Shown: positions 36,592 to 45,790 of the stretch, piece by piece
How positions within the stretch are numbered: position 1 is the stretch's first letter
How the letters are laid out: every line of letters starts with the position of its first letter
DNA from: Planctomycetota bacterium
GTDB lineage: Bacteria; Planctomycetota; PLA2
Direction of reading: 5' to 3'
Length of the DNA stretch: 61,552 bases
NCBI GenBank assembly: GCA_021776735.1
Contig: JAJFFH010000041.1
Span: 1-61,552 of the forward strand
Notes under the pieces: model-generated
Told to the model about the DNA's origin: nothing
Database searches by the model: none
What the model saw: only the letters and a program-made list of their open reading frames with translations
Translations under genes and position numbers: made by a program

Positions 36592-37725
36592 GTGCGCACC
36601 GTCGTCGTCACCAACCTCCCCACGCCCTATCGCGTTCCGCTGTTCAACCGGCTTCAGGCGCGGCTTGCCCGACGCGGCGGCGAACTGCACGTCATCTTCG
36701 GGTCCGAGACCAACCAGCGGCGCCACTGGGCCGTCGATCGCTCGGCGTTTCAGTTCGAGCACCGGTTCCTCGATGGGCACAACTTGAAGTTCGCGCCGGA
36801 TCGGATCGTCAACACCTACGGCGGGCTTCGCGCCGAACTCGAAGACATCGCGCCGGACGCGGTCGTGGCCACGGGATTCGGACTCGGCACGATCGCCGCG
36901 GCCCGCTATGCGCGGCGGCACCAGACACCGTGCGCCATCTGGTCCGGTGCGGTGCCGGGCTCGGAGGGCGGCTTGTTGCGCAAGACGCAGCGCCGCTGGC
37001 TCATTCGCCGTGCCGACGGGTTTTTGGCCTACGGCTCCGCGGCGCGCGACTACCTCGTCGATCTCGGCGCCGCGCCGGACGCCACGTTCCTCGGCTGGAA
37101 CACCGTCGATGTGACCCCGTTCCTCGCCCGGCCCGCCGCGATCGAACCTCCCCCCGGCGCCCCCCTCCGACTGTTGACCGTGGCCTACCTCGAACCCAAA
37201 AAGCGCATCGATCTCCTGCTCCGGGCCCTCGCCGAGGCGAGCGAACGCGACCTGAACCTGCACCTCGACATCGTTGGAGACGGAAGCGACCGCGAAAACC
37301 TCGAGGCGCTGGCCGAAGAGCTCGGCGTGGCGGACTGCACAACGTTTCACGGCAACCAGCCGCACGATCAGATGCCCGGGTTCTACGAGCGCGCCGACGT
37401 GTTCACGTTCTCGTCGAGCTACGACGTCTGGGGGCTCGTGCTGGTCGAGGCGATGGCGTCCGGACGCGTACCGTTGGCGTCGATCGCCGCGGGCGCGACG
37501 GGCGACCTGGTCGTCGACGGCGAGTGCGGGTTCGCGCTCGATTTCGAGGACACGCGTGCGGTCGCGGACCGCCTATGCAGGCTTCACTGCAACCGCGCGC
37601 TCGTGGAAACCATGGGTGCGGCCGCCCGCGCTCGCATCCGCGACCACTTCTCGCTGGACAACAGCGTGGACGGCTGGATCGAGTTGCTCGACCACCTGCA
37701 CGCGACGATCCCCGTGACCGTCTGA
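36592..37725 (+). CDS. GT4-type glycosyltransferase
   Basis: 377 residues starting at a GTG. Begins VRTVVVTNLPTPYRVPLFNRL, typical for GT4 enzymes; donor half has LLTVAYLEPKKRIDLLLRALAEA, IVGDGSDRENLEALAEELG and FSSSYDVWGLVLVEAMASGRVP (E-x7-E variant). EPS assembly enzyme; sugar specificity cannot be read. Followed by a T-run and the sigma fusion gene. Confidence 0.88.
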   Translation: MRTVVVTNLPTPYRVPLFNRLQARLARRGGELHVIFGSETNQRRHWAVDRSAFQFEHRFLDGHNLKFAPDRIVNTYGGLRAELEDIAPDAVVATGFGLGTIAAARYARRHQTPCAIWSGAVPGSEGGLLRKTQRRWLIRRADGFLAYGSAARDYLVDLGAAPDATFLGWNTVDVTPFLARPAAIEPPPGAPLRLLTVAYLEPKKRIDLLLRALAEASERDLNLHLDIVGDGSDRENLEALAEELGVADCTTFHGNQPHDQMPGFYERADVFTFSSSYDVWGLVLVEAMASGRVPLASIAAGATGDLVVDGECGFALDFEDTRAVADRLCRLHCNRALVETMGAAARARIRDHFSLDNSVDGWIELLDHLHATIPVTV

Positions 37726-37776
37726 CCCGCGCGTCTTTTTTTGACTCACGGGCGCGCTAGCGCGCACTATGGATGC

Positions 37777-40614
37777 GTGAGCCGGCCGGACACCCAACTG
37801 CGCGCGCTGCTGAAACGCCACGTCGACGACGGCGACGAAGGCGCGATCGAGGAATTGGTCGCCGCGACGCGCCCGAAACTCCTCGCCGTCGCGCGCCGCA
37901 TCGGCAACCCGCAAGACGCCGACGACGCCGTCCAGACCGCCTACCTCTCCCTGATCCGCCGCGGCGAACCGGACGCCCCGATCCTGCCGTGGCTGATCAC
38001 CGCCGTCGTCCGCATCGCTTACCGCCGCAAGGCGCAAGAGCACCGCCAAGCCGACCTCGCCCGCGCGCTCGCCGCCCCCGCGCCCCCCAAAACACCCGTC
38101 AGGCTGTCCGAACAGTCCGAACGCCAACGCCTCGTGCGCGAACAGATCGCCCGCCTGCCCGCAAAATACCGCGACCCGATCGTCCTGCACTACCTCGAGG
38201 ACCTGCCGACCCGCGACATCGCACGCCTGCTCGACTTGAACGAACACACCGTCCGCACGCGCCTGCGCCGCGCCCGCGTTCTCCTGCGCGGCCCGCTCGC
38301 CCCCGCGTGGCTGCATGCGCTCTTCATCCTGCCGTGGCTCGCGCGCGACGCCGCTGCGGCACCCGCCCTCGGAGGAATCGCCGTGAAAAAACTCGCCGTC
38401 GTTGGTGTCGTTTTGCTGTTGTCTCTTGGCTGGTGGACCTTGCGCACAACCCCCGTTCGGGAACGAACCGAGGGAGACAAGAGCCTACGGACGGCGATGT
38501 CTGTGGGTAGGGCGCGCCGCGATGGCTCGGCTCCGACGGCAGAAGGGAAAGAGGGAAACGAGGCGGCACGACCGGTCGCGGCGGCCACGAAGTTCGACGT
38601 TACCGTCCGCGGCGACGGCGGTCGCGCGATCGACACGTTCACGGTCAAGCTGAAGCGCACAAACGGAACCGTGGCGCGGGAGCTGCCCTGCGAGAACGGC
38701 TTCACCGAACTGTCCGTGTACGAGCCGGGGCTGCACCGCGTCGCGGTCCTTGCCGAGGGCTACGCTCCGTGGGAATCGGAGCCGATGCAGGCACCGGCGC
38801 CGATCACCGCGACGCTGAACCGCGGGGTCGTGTACGACGTGACGATCGTCGATGACCGAAACCGGGCTGTGCCGGATGCACGCGTGCGACTCATCGGGCC
38901 GCGATCGACGGGCGGTACGGCGACGTCCGACGCACACGGCGCCGTTTCGATCGGCGGTATCCTGCCCGTTCGCGGCAAGACCCTGTGGTACGTCGTCGAT
39001 GGCCCGGACCATCACCCGCACGGCGGCAACCTGCCCCTACCCGACACCCCCGGGCGTGAGACCGCGACGATTCGTCTCACGCCGTCGGTGCCGTTGACGG
39101 TACGCGTCGTGGACCACGCGGACGCACCGGCGAAGGGCGCCGCGGTCGTTTGGCGCAACGCCTACCCGTCGTTGACGCGGCACTACCAGACGGACAGTGA
39201 GGGACTCGTGACGTTTCCCATCCCCCACCACATGACAGGCATCACGATTCGGGCGCGCGGGCGGCACGGCCCGACTACATCCGTCCAGGTCTCGTCCGTC
39301 CAAGTTTCATGGGAGCGCAAGCCGGTCTCGACCACCATCCGTCTTGCGCGTGCGGACGGAGTGTTGTTCGGGACCGTCCGGCTTCCGGACGGAACGGAGA
39401 CCGCGGGCGCCCAGGTCGGGTACACGGCAGCCAGCGAGCCGGCAGGCGTTTGGCGTCTCGGCACACCGCTCAAGCAGGCGCGATTTCGGATCTCGAATCT
39501 CCCCTCGGGCCCGGGCCGGCTGCACGTACTCGTCCCCGGCTTCGGCGCTCAGGCGTTTTACGTCGATCTCGGCGGCGGAGAGGAGCGCCGCTTCGACGCG
39601 ACCTTGCACCCGGGCGTTGTACTGGAAGGCGTCGCCGTCGATCCGGCCGGGCAACCGATCAGGAACGCCGATGTCACGCTGCGCCGCGCGCTGCCTGTGA
39701 ACAAGATCACATCGATCTATGCGTTGATGGCCCAGGTCGCGACCGACGCCGACGGCCGATTCCGCATCGCGGGGCTTGATGCCGAGCCCTACATGCTCCA
39801 AATACGAAAACGCCAAATGACGGTAACCGCGGGACAGGGCCTCGTCCGCGTCGTGGTCCGGGACGACACGGTCATCCTGCGGGTACGGAACAAGGCCACG
39901 GGCAAACCCTATTCCGGGCGCTTGACAGTCGATGCGGGCGCGTGGCTGGCCTACCCGACACGGGCGGCCGCGGGTGTGTACCGGATGAACGCGCCGTGGC
40001 AGGGCGACACCTTCGACCTGGAATTCACTGCGCCGGGCTTTCTTCCGCTCCAGCGCAACGGAGTTCGCTTCGACACCACACCGCTCGATCTGACGATCGA
40101 GTTGGACCCCGGAGCGGTGGTCGAACTGCGCGTGCTCGACGAGCAGCGGCGCCCGGTCGCTGACCGCGGGCTGCACACCAAGCAGGGTGTACTCCGCACG
40201 GACGACGACGGCTGGTTGCGGCTCACGGGACTCACGCCCGGTGCCCACGAGCTTCGCGTGGGCGATCCCAAGAGTCCCCTGCGTTTCGCACGGGTACGCG
40301 CCCAGGCGCCCGGGCGCGCCGACGCGATCCTCCGGTTGTGGGCGAAGCTGACGGTCATGCACAAGCGCAAGTGGAGCGACGTGACCAAGGCCCGCTGGCA
40401 GGTGTACGACGAGGGCGGCACTCTTGTAGCGGAGAAGGCGCCCAAGCCCTACCGGATGTCAAACGCCCACGAGATCCCGTGCTTTGGGTTCCTGTTCGTG
40501 CCCGCGTCCGGGCGCTACCGCGTCGTCGCCGACCTCGATGGCCGGATCGCCGAACGCACCATCGACGCCGTCGCCGGCAAAGAGGTCACGCTGCGCCTCG
40601 ACGTCACGAAGTGA
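37777..40614 (+). CDS. ECF sigma factor fused to membrane segment and carboxypeptidase-regulatory-like domains
   Basis: 945 residues from GTG 37777. Residues about 12-85: sigma region 2 (LLAVARRIGNPQDADDAVQTAYLSL); about 115-172: region 4 (IARLPAKYRDPIVLHYLEDLPTRDIARLLDLNEHTVRTRLRRAR); 203-222: membrane helix; the rest: at least six repeats of beta-sandwich (carboxypeptidase regulatory-like) type, with motifs such as VVLEGVAVDPAGQPIRNADVTLRR and TDADGRFRIAGL. Suggests a transcription factor tethered to the membrane with an extracytoplasmic sensor. GGAGG at 38371 and an in-frame GTG at 38383 lie just before the helix, allowing separate synthesis of the membrane part. Copy 11 of the 12-mer encodes LRTAMS after the helix. 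Confidence 0.85.
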   Translation: MSRPDTQLRALLKRHVDDGDEGAIEELVAATRPKLLAVARRIGNPQDADDAVQTAYLSLIRRGEPDAPILPWLITAVVRIAYRRKAQEHRQADLARALAAPAPPKTPVRLSEQSERQRLVREQIARLPAKYRDPIVLHYLEDLPTRDIARLLDLNEHTVRTRLRRARVLLRGPLAPAWLHALFILPWLARDAAAAPALGGIAVKKLAVVGVVLLLSLGWWTLRTTPVRERTEGDKSLRTAMSVGRARRDGSAPTAEGKEGNEAARPVAAATKFDVTVRGDGGRAIDTFTVKLKRTNGTVARELPCENGFTELSVYEPGLHRVAVLAEGYAPWESEPMQAPAPITATLNRGVVYDVTIVDDRNRAVPDARVRLIGPRSTGGTATSDAHGAVSIGGILPVRGKTLWYVVDGPDHHPHGGNLPLPDTPGRETATIRLTPSVPLTVRVVDHADAPAKGAAVVWRNAYPSLTRHYQTDSEGLVTFPIPHHMTGITIRARGRHGPTTSVQVSSVQVSWERKPVSTTIRLARADGVLFGTVRLPDGTETAGAQVGYTAASEPAGVWRLGTPLKQARFRISNLPSGPGRLHVLVPGFGAQAFYVDLGGGEERRFDATLHPGVVLEGVAVDPAGQPIRNADVTLRRALPVNKITSIYALMAQVATDADGRFRIAGLDAEPYMLQIRKRQMTVTAGQGLVRVVVRDDTVILRVRNKATGKPYSGRLTVDAGAWLAYPTRAAAGVYRMNAPWQGDTFDLEFTAPGFLPLQRNGVRFDTTPLDLTIELDPGAVVELRVLDEQRRPVADRGLHTKQGVLRTDDDGWLRLTGLTPGAHELRVGDPKSPLRFARVRAQAPGRADAILRLWAKLTVMHKRKWSDVTKARWQVYDEGGTLVAEKAPKPYRMSNAHEIPCFGFLFVPASGRYRVVADLDGRIAERTIDAVAGKEVTLRLDVTK
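38371..38385 (+). promoter_or_regulatory. internal ribosome-binding site and start inside sigma fusion 1
   Basis: GGAGG (38371-38375), 7-base spacer, then GTG (38383) in frame with the fusion, followed by KKLAVVGVVLLLSLGWW, a start resembling a signal anchor. See the same arrangement in the paralogue at 46421. Confidence 0.55.
38487..38498 (+). repeat. ACGGACGGCGAT motif, copy 11
   Basis: Exact 12-mer, sense but in another frame than TDGD (encodes RTAM); preceded by AGCCT and followed by GTCT. Confidence 0.9.
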
Positions 40615-41413
40615 TCCGGCGCCACCACGCGCGGAAGCGGCGGCCACTGCGGAGCAGGGCGACGTTGTCTTCGTAGACCTCCGGCGCCACGCCCGAATAC
40701 CTTCCGCGGCCAAGGTTGCACTGGAGCAGGATCACGCGCGCGCGCAGGCGGGCGAACGGGGTCTCTTCGTGCAGGAACTCGCGCAGCAGTCGCGCCTGAA
40801 ACGTCCACGCGTCCATGCGAACGGGTGGGATGGTGCAGAAGTACAACAGATCGAACAGCGGATCGCCGGACGCGTACATGCGCTCGAAATCGAGCATCGA
40901 CATGCGGCCGTCCGGGGTGAACGCGTAGTTGAACGTGTGCAGGTCGTAGTGCGTCAGCGCGTTTTTCCACATGGGGCGCGCGAGCATGTAGCCCAGGCAC
41001 AAGACGGCCGAGCGCTTGTCCAGCGACAGGAGTCGAAACGCCGGATACGCCCAGCCGAGCAGCCGGTGGCGCCGAGAAAACGGAAGCGTACGGACGGCGA
41101 TTTCCTGGAACTCGCGCAGGCCCCTGACGAACGCGCGGACGTCGTCGTCGGACCAGTCGCGCTGCTGGATCGTGTCGCGCGTCTGGTGTTCGCGCTCACA
41201 AAAGTCGATCAGGCAGCCGCTCTTGTAGACCGCGCGCAATCGGGGCAGGACGAGGGTCTTGAGCTGGTCATGCGGCGCCGCGCGCAGGAACGCGCGTTCG
41301 AAGACATCGCCGTCCCGCCTTCGCGCCGCCGGCGTTTCGGCGCGACACGCAGCTCCGGAATCCGGACGGTGTGCCTTCCAGATGTACGAACCGATGCGGT
41401 GCGTTTGAGAGCC
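40604..41413 (-). CDS. kinase-fold protein (APH/LPS-kinase-like)
   Basis: About 270 residues. The catalytic loop and metal motif are clear: LTHYDLHTFNYAF and MSMLDFERMYASGDPLFDLLYF, as in aminoglycoside phosphotransferase and Kdo/heptose kinases. The N-lobe is short and its conserved Lys motif not obvious. No ATG, GTG or TTG is available between the methyltransferase stop (41416-41418) and residue 66 or so; an ATG further upstream (41596) would overlap the methyltransferase by 180 bp, so the left boundary is a guess. Overlaps the sigma fusion stop by 11 bp. Carries copy 12 of the motif and variant copy B. Possibly phosphorylates a lipid or sugar of the EPS. Confidence 0.65.
   Translation of the reverse strand, partial: GSQTHRIGSYIWKAHRPDSGAACRAETPAARRRDGDVFERAFLRAAPHDQLKTLVLPRLRAVYKSGCLIDFCEREHQTRDTIQQRDWSDDDVRAFVRGLREFQEIAVRTLPFSRRHRLLGWAYPAFRLLSLDKRSAVLCLGYMLARPMWKNALTHYDLHTFNYAFTPDGRMSMLDFERMYASGDPLFDLLYFCTIPPVRMDAWTFQARLLREFLHEETPFARLRARVILLQCNLGRGRYSGVAPEVYEDNVALLRSGRRFRAWWRRITS
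41090..41101 (+). repeat. ACGGACGGCGAT motif, copy 12
   Basis: Exact 12-mer, antisense in the kinase-like gene, encoding IAVR; preceded by AGCGT and followed by TTCC. Confidence 0.9.
41306..41326 (-). repeat. GGCGGGACGGCGAT variant motif, copy B
   Basis: 21 bp identical to 13751-13771. In the kinase-like gene, encoding RRRDGDV. Confidence 0.6.
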
Positions 41414-41415
41414 GG

Positions 41416-42189
41416 TTACTCCACGTCCTTGGAGAGCACCGCCATCAGGCGGCCCCCCATCCAGCGCGTGAGCGGCATTCGTCCGAGGAGGCGGCATTGG
41501 AATCGGTGAAAGGCGAAGCTCTTGCCGACGAGCGGGTACTCGACCCCGATGAGGTCGTCGAGCTTGAAGAGCGGAAAGAGACGGCGCAGGTCCCACGGCG
41601 CCACGTAGCTCTTGATGCGCTTGTGGCGCCAGTACTTGTGGTGCCAGATCCGGGCCATGTTGACCGGGTTAAAGACCGTGAACGAGTTGGGGACTTCGGC
41701 GACGAGCACACCGTCGGGCTTCAGCACGCGCCAGATGTCGTCGGTGTAGCCGACGTAATCGGTCTCCGGGATGAGGTGTAGGAAGCTGCCGAGCACCACC
41801 GCGTCGAACGTGTTCGCGCGATAGGCCAGCGAGCGCATGTTCGCCTGGCAGAGCTTCAGGTGGCTCTCGAAGTTCTCGCCGACGCCTTCGCGGTTGTGCT
41901 CGAGCATGGTCCGCGACAGGTCGGCGCCGTGGATCTGGCGGAACGGCTGGCGCACCAGATCGTGCGCCACGCGGCCGGTGCCGGTCGCGAGATCCAGTAC
42001 GACCTCGGCGTTGTGGCGCTGGAGGACGTCGAGGATCCACTCGTTCTTGAGCCGCTTGGCGTACAGCCCGTGCCGGTTGCCGAACCGGGTCTGGTCATAA
42101 CGGCCCGCCTCGGCGTCGTACGACTGCCGGTAGCGTTCGTCCCAGTGCGTCGGTTGGGCGGTGACAGACTGTCCCACGTCCTTATCCAT
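41416..42189 (-). CDS. class I SAM-dependent methyltransferase
   Basis: 257 residues if started at ATG 42189 (another ATG at 42234 is possible). Motif I VVLDLATGTGRVAHDL, HGADLSRTMLEH, motif II region RANTFDAVVLGSFLHLIPETD, motif III LKPDGVLVAEVPNSF. Divergent from the flippase gene, which starts 51 bp away; both probably act on the same glycan. The substrate cannot be told. Confidence 0.85.
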   Translation of the reverse strand: MDKDVGQSVTAQPTHWDERYRQSYDAEAGRYDQTRFGNRHGLYAKRLKNEWILDVLQRHNAEVVLDLATGTGRVAHDLVRQPFRQIHGADLSRTMLEHNREGVGENFESHLKLCQANMRSLAYRANTFDAVVLGSFLHLIPETDYVGYTDDIWRVLKPDGVLVAEVPNSFTVFNPVNMARIWHHKYWRHKRIKSYVAPWDLRRLFPLFKLDDLIGVEYPLVGKSFAFHRFQCRLLGRMPLTRWMGGRLMAVLSKDVE

Positions 42190-42240
42190 CGGCAGCGTTT
42201 TCTCTGGCGCGCAGGGGGCAGCGGGCCGAAACATGAAAGG

Positions 42241-43692
42241 GTGCCCCGCCCGCCCACGCCCAGCCTGATCCGCAGCTCGACGATCTACACCGCCGGGGCG
42301 CTGCTCAACAAGGCGCTGGGGTTTTTTCTGATCCCGCTGTACACCCGCTGCCTGCCGGTTGCGGAGTACGGCGCGCTCTCTCTGCTCAACCTCGGGCTCC
42401 AGTTGCTGGGCTTCGTCTTCCTGTTCGGCGTCAGCTCGGCGGCGATGCGCGACTACTACGAGCCCGGCGCCGACGACAAGCACCGGCGCGAGGTGTACGG
42501 CACCGCGCTGCTGATCCTGCTGGCCGGCCCCGCGCTGTTCGTGGGCGCCCTGCTGGCCTTCGGCCGCCCCCTGGCCCCCCTGATTTTCCCTTCGATTCCG
42601 CCCGGCCTCGTGGGCCTCGTTGTGCTCATCGCGCTCTTCACACCGGTGATCGCGCTGTTCAACGGGCTTTTGCGCGTGCAGGATCGCGCCCTGACGTTCG
42701 TCCTGTTCAACCTCGCGTTTTTCGTGCTCCAGACCAGCGCGATCGTGATGCTCGTCGCCGGATTCGAGCGCGGCCTTACGGGGCAGTTGGAAGCCCGGGT
42801 CGGCATGTACGCCGTGTTCGGCTTGGTCGCCACGGTGTGGATGTTTCGCCATACGGGACTGCGCTTTTCCCGCACCGCGGCGCGGCGCCTGCTGGTGTTC
42901 GGGCTGCCGCTGGTCCCGTTTTTTATCTTCGCGTGGGTCAACAACTCGGCGGGCCGGTTCGTGCTCAAGCGCGTCGGCTCGCTGCACGATGTCGGCCTGT
43001 TCGCTCTCGCCGCGCAGTTCGCCGGCATCGTGATGCTGTTCGCCAACGCCGCGTACCAGGCGATCCTGCCGCATTTTTACCGGGTCGCGGGCGAACCCGG
43101 CGCCGCGCGCTCGCTGGGCGCGCTGACCACGCGCTACATCGCCGCGTTCGCGGTGCTGACGCTGCTCGTCGCCGTCGCCGCGGAGCCGGTCATCCTGTTG
43201 GTCGCCAGGTCGAACTATCACGATGCCGTGCGCTACGTGCCGCTGCTGGCGATCGCCGCCTGGCTCGCCGCGGTCGCGCGCCTCGGCAACGCCTACCTGA
43301 CCTACGCGAAACAAACCGGGCGGCTCTCCGCGATCCACGGCGTCGGGATGGTCTTCGGCCTGATCGTGCTCGCGGCGTTTCTCTTCGGCGCGGGCTGGAC
43401 CACCGGCGGGGTCGTCGCGACGACCGTGGTCCTGAACGGCGCACTCCTGTTCCTGATGGCCAGCCGCGCCCTGAACGCCTTGCCAACCGACATCGAAACC
43501 CGCCCGCTGGCGACCATCGCCGCGATCACGTTCGGCGCCACCGCCATGCTCCACCTCCTGGCTCGCCCCGAGTGGAACTGGATCCTGCTCGCGATCAAAA
43601 GCATCGCCGTCCTGGCCTGTGGCTACGCGATCATCCGCGTCGGTCGTCTCCGCGTCGGCGAACTCTTCCGCCGCCCGGCCCGGGCGGGGTAA
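42241..43692 (+). CDS. oligosaccharide flippase (Wzx/PST family)
   Basis: 483 residues with about 13-14 membrane helices. Begins SLIRSSTIYTAGALLNKALGFFLIPLYTRCLPVAEYGALSLLNL, the standard polysaccharide-transporter N-terminus. Flips lipid-linked repeat units to the periplasm for the ligase or polymerase (47662). GTG start 42241; the open frame extends upstream antisense to the methyltransferase without family similarity. The gene ends 20 bp before copy 13 of the motif. Confidence 0.9.
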   Translation: MPRPPTPSLIRSSTIYTAGALLNKALGFFLIPLYTRCLPVAEYGALSLLNLGLQLLGFVFLFGVSSAAMRDYYEPGADDKHRREVYGTALLILLAGPALFVGALLAFGRPLAPLIFPSIPPGLVGLVVLIALFTPVIALFNGLLRVQDRALTFVLFNLAFFVLQTSAIVMLVAGFERGLTGQLEARVGMYAVFGLVATVWMFRHTGLRFSRTAARRLLVFGLPLVPFFIFAWVNNSAGRFVLKRVGSLHDVGLFALAAQFAGIVMLFANAAYQAILPHFYRVAGEPGAARSLGALTTRYIAAFAVLTLLVAVAAEPVILLVARSNYHDAVRYVPLLAIAAWLAAVARLGNAYLTYAKQTGRLSAIHGVGMVFGLIVLAAFLFGAGWTTGGVVATTVVLNGALLFLMASRALNALPTDIETRPLATIAAITFGATAMLHLLARPEWNWILLAIKSIAVLACGYAIIRVGRLRVGELFRRPARAG

Positions 43693-43711
43693 CGAAGCGG
43701 ACCAACAGCAA

Positions 43712-43723
43712 ACGGACGGCGAT
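43712..43723 (+). repeat. ACGGACGGCGAT motif, copy 13
   Basis: Exact 12-mer in the 39-bp gap between two convergent genes; preceded by AGCAA and followed by CTTC. Confidence 0.9.
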
Positions 43724-43731
43724 CTTCCGCC

Positions 43732-44439
43732 TTAGCGCCAGACGAAGCGCGCGACGTTGCTGCGCACGACGATCGGCTGAACGGGAACCGGTAGCGCGCG
43801 TTGCGGATCGACGAGCGGACGCGCGTGGTCCGGGCCCGCCCACGGCTCGTGCTGGGTCTCCGAGAACACGGCCACGATTTCGACCACGGACGGTGGCTGC
43901 GCGCCGAAGAGCGCGGCGAGGCTCGCGCGGCTTACGTCCACCGACCAGGTCCGGGTTGCTCCTTTCGCCGCCACTTTCCGAAAGCGGCTGATGCCGCCGA
44001 ACTTGCCCCATCCGTCCAGCGTGCGGAATACCGGATTGCCGTCGACCCGAAACGCAAACAGAAACGGCAGGGTGTTCGTCCAACGGTGCTCGGTCTCGCG
44101 CCACAGGGGGCGCGCGCCCGCGCGGAGTCTCATGACGAAACGAATTGTGTCCGGTCGGTCGCCGTTGCGCAGTTCCAGGTGCAGCGACGGGTGTCCTTTC
44201 GTCGTCGGCCCGGGGCCGAACGCAAGCGGCGCCGGCTGCTGATCGCCAAAGGGCACAAACCACCGCGGTTCCGGCAGCAACGCTAGAACGTCGCGTTGCG
44301 CCGCGGCCAGGCCGTGCCCGCTGTGAATCTCGTCGCCGATCGGAAACCATGAAACGGCGGGAGCCTCAACGGCTCGGCCGCGGCACCCTGAAACGGCAAG
44401 CAGCACCACCAGCGCAATCGGACCCAGACACCGGCGCAT
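43732..44439 (-). CDS. hypothetical lipoprotein
   Basis: 235 residues, family not recognised. Lipoprotein signal MRRCLGPIALVVLLAVSGC (lipobox VSGC, Cys19). The mature part has beta-strand character and a conserved-looking centre (RWTNTLPFLFAFRVDGNPVFRTLDGWGKFGG). It could be an accessory envelope protein of the EPS system because of its position, but nothing in the sequence shows that. Confidence 0.7.
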   Translation of the reverse strand: MRRCLGPIALVVLLAVSGCRGRAVEAPAVSWFPIGDEIHSGHGLAAAQRDVLALLPEPRWFVPFGDQQPAPLAFGPGPTTKGHPSLHLELRNGDRPDTIRFVMRLRAGARPLWRETEHRWTNTLPFLFAFRVDGNPVFRTLDGWGKFGGISRFRKVAAKGATRTWSVDVSRASLAALFGAQPPSVVEIVAVFSETQHEPWAGPDHARPLVDPQRALPVPVQPIVVRSNVARFVWR

Positions 44440-44565
44440 GCCGGTGCAACCGCTCCGAACTCGCCAGGTTCGGTTACCGCACGAGGGCGGCGGCCTCCCT
44501 CATGAGAGCACGCCACGCCTGCCGTTCGCCGACGGGCAGGCGGACGCTCAACGGCAAGCAGGCAA

Positions 44566-44577
44566 ACGGACGGCGAT
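44566..44577 (+). repeat. ACGGACGGCGAT motif, copy 14
   Basis: Exact 12-mer, intergenic, preceded by GGCAA and followed by GTCC. Located 15 bp after the end of the methyltransferase gene. Confidence 0.9.
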
Positions 44578-44591
44578 GTCCCGAACGTCGG

Positions 44592-45698
44592 CTACACGCG
44601 GTCCGCGCGGGCGAGGACACTGACGGCGCGCGGACCGAAGCGTGCGGACACTCGGCACGCGGTGCGAAGCAGAAACGAATCGACACCGATCGTGACCTGG
44701 TACGCGCGCTTGCTGCCGGTCGGGCTCTTGAACAGGCCGCACACGCGGTTGAGGAGGGCGCGCGCAGGCGAGTGGGAATAGCTCATGTTCACGACGGACA
44801 TGTGGCGCTCACGGAGCATCGCGAGCGTCCCCGGAAGGTCGATCTCGTTGTCGTGCTCGCTGTGATCGTAGCTATCGAGCAGCTTCTCCGCGACGCGACG
44901 CGCCCGGGATCCCTCGCGCAGGAGCTTGGGCGTCTGGATGGGCTCATGGAGCCCAATGAAACCGTTCGGCGCCACCGTGTCGAGGCATCTTCGCATCCCT
45001 TCCGCAGGCGAAGGCAGATGGTGAAACACCCCAAAGCCCAGGATCGCGTGAAACATGCCCCGGCGAAACGGCGGGTTCATCGCGCTCGCCTGCATGAAGT
45101 CTCCGGTCGGGAGCGCCGCCTTGGCAACCAGCAGCCGATCCCACGAGATGTCGAACCCCACATAGCGATAGTCGTACTTGTCCGGCGGGAAGATCCAGGA
45201 GACCGTGCGTGCATTGCCACAACCGACCTCCAGCACGAACTTGCCCCGCACGTTGTCGGCGATATGCCGGATCAGGTGGCGTTGACGCGGCAGGAAAATA
45301 TTCCACAACGGCTTGGTGCGGATGTCCTCGAGCATCCGGCCCCGCAGCTCCTCGGTAGCGACGGCTCGATCGTAGTATTCCATCTCCTCGCGGTTCCAGG
45401 TCCCCTCGCCGGTCTCCGGGCGACATTCGAGCCGTGCGACGGTCGCGTCGATGGCCCGCTGGAAGTCAGGCGGACAGTGCGGTCGCGCCTCCGCAAGCAG
45501 GCTTCGATGCCGGCTGGTCTCGGTGTCCTCGTCGGCCAGCAACAAACCGATCGAATGGGCGATCGGATAGGCGGTCCCGGCGGCGAGGTTGGCCAGCACG
45601 CCGACGACCACGTCGTCCCCGTCGCGCTCGCAAGCATGCAGTTGCAGGGGCCCGCCACCATTGGGGCAGGAGAGCAGGTTGACGGTGGGCATCCGCAT
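44592..45698 (-). CDS. SAM-dependent methyltransferase with Trm112-like N-terminus
   Basis: 368 residues from ATG 45698 (45692 possible). The first 60 residues resemble a Trm112/YcaR-type zinc domain (NLLSCPNGGGPLQL...GVLANLAAGTAYPIAHSIGLLL), but the usual CPxC is reduced to CPNG, so metal binding may be lost. The catalytic domain has VLEVGCGNARTVSWIF, FDISWDRLLVAKA and ILGFGVFHHLPSPAEGMRRCL. This combination occurs in clusters for surface glycans. Start chosen because the frame upstream overlaps the divergent sigma gene; the gap holds copy 15 of the motif. Confidence 0.8.
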   Translation of the reverse strand: MRMPTVNLLSCPNGGGPLQLHACERDGDDVVVGVLANLAAGTAYPIAHSIGLLLADEDTETSRHRSLLAEARPHCPPDFQRAIDATVARLECRPETGEGTWNREEMEYYDRAVATEELRGRMLEDIRTKPLWNIFLPRQRHLIRHIADNVRGKFVLEVGCGNARTVSWIFPPDKYDYRYVGFDISWDRLLVAKAALPTGDFMQASAMNPPFRRGMFHAILGFGVFHHLPSPAEGMRRCLDTVAPNGFIGLHEPIQTPKLLREGSRARRVAEKLLDSYDHSEHDNEIDLPGTLAMLRERHMSVVNMSYSHSPARALLNRVCGLFKSPTGSKRAYQVTIGVDSFLLRTACRVSARFGPRAVSVLARADRV

Positions 45699-45746
45699 TC
45701 CCTGTGTATCGGCTTGGACCGGGCGCTCCCCTACAGACAGCAGCAC

Positions 45747-45758
45747 ACGGACGGCGAT
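45747..45758 (+). repeat. ACGGACGGCGAT motif, copy 15
   Basis: Exact 12-mer in the divergent gap between the methyltransferase and the second sigma fusion; preceded by AGCAC and followed by TTCC. Confidence 0.9.
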
Positions 45759-45790
45759 TTCCGGTTTGGCTGAGACACGGAGGTCGGATC

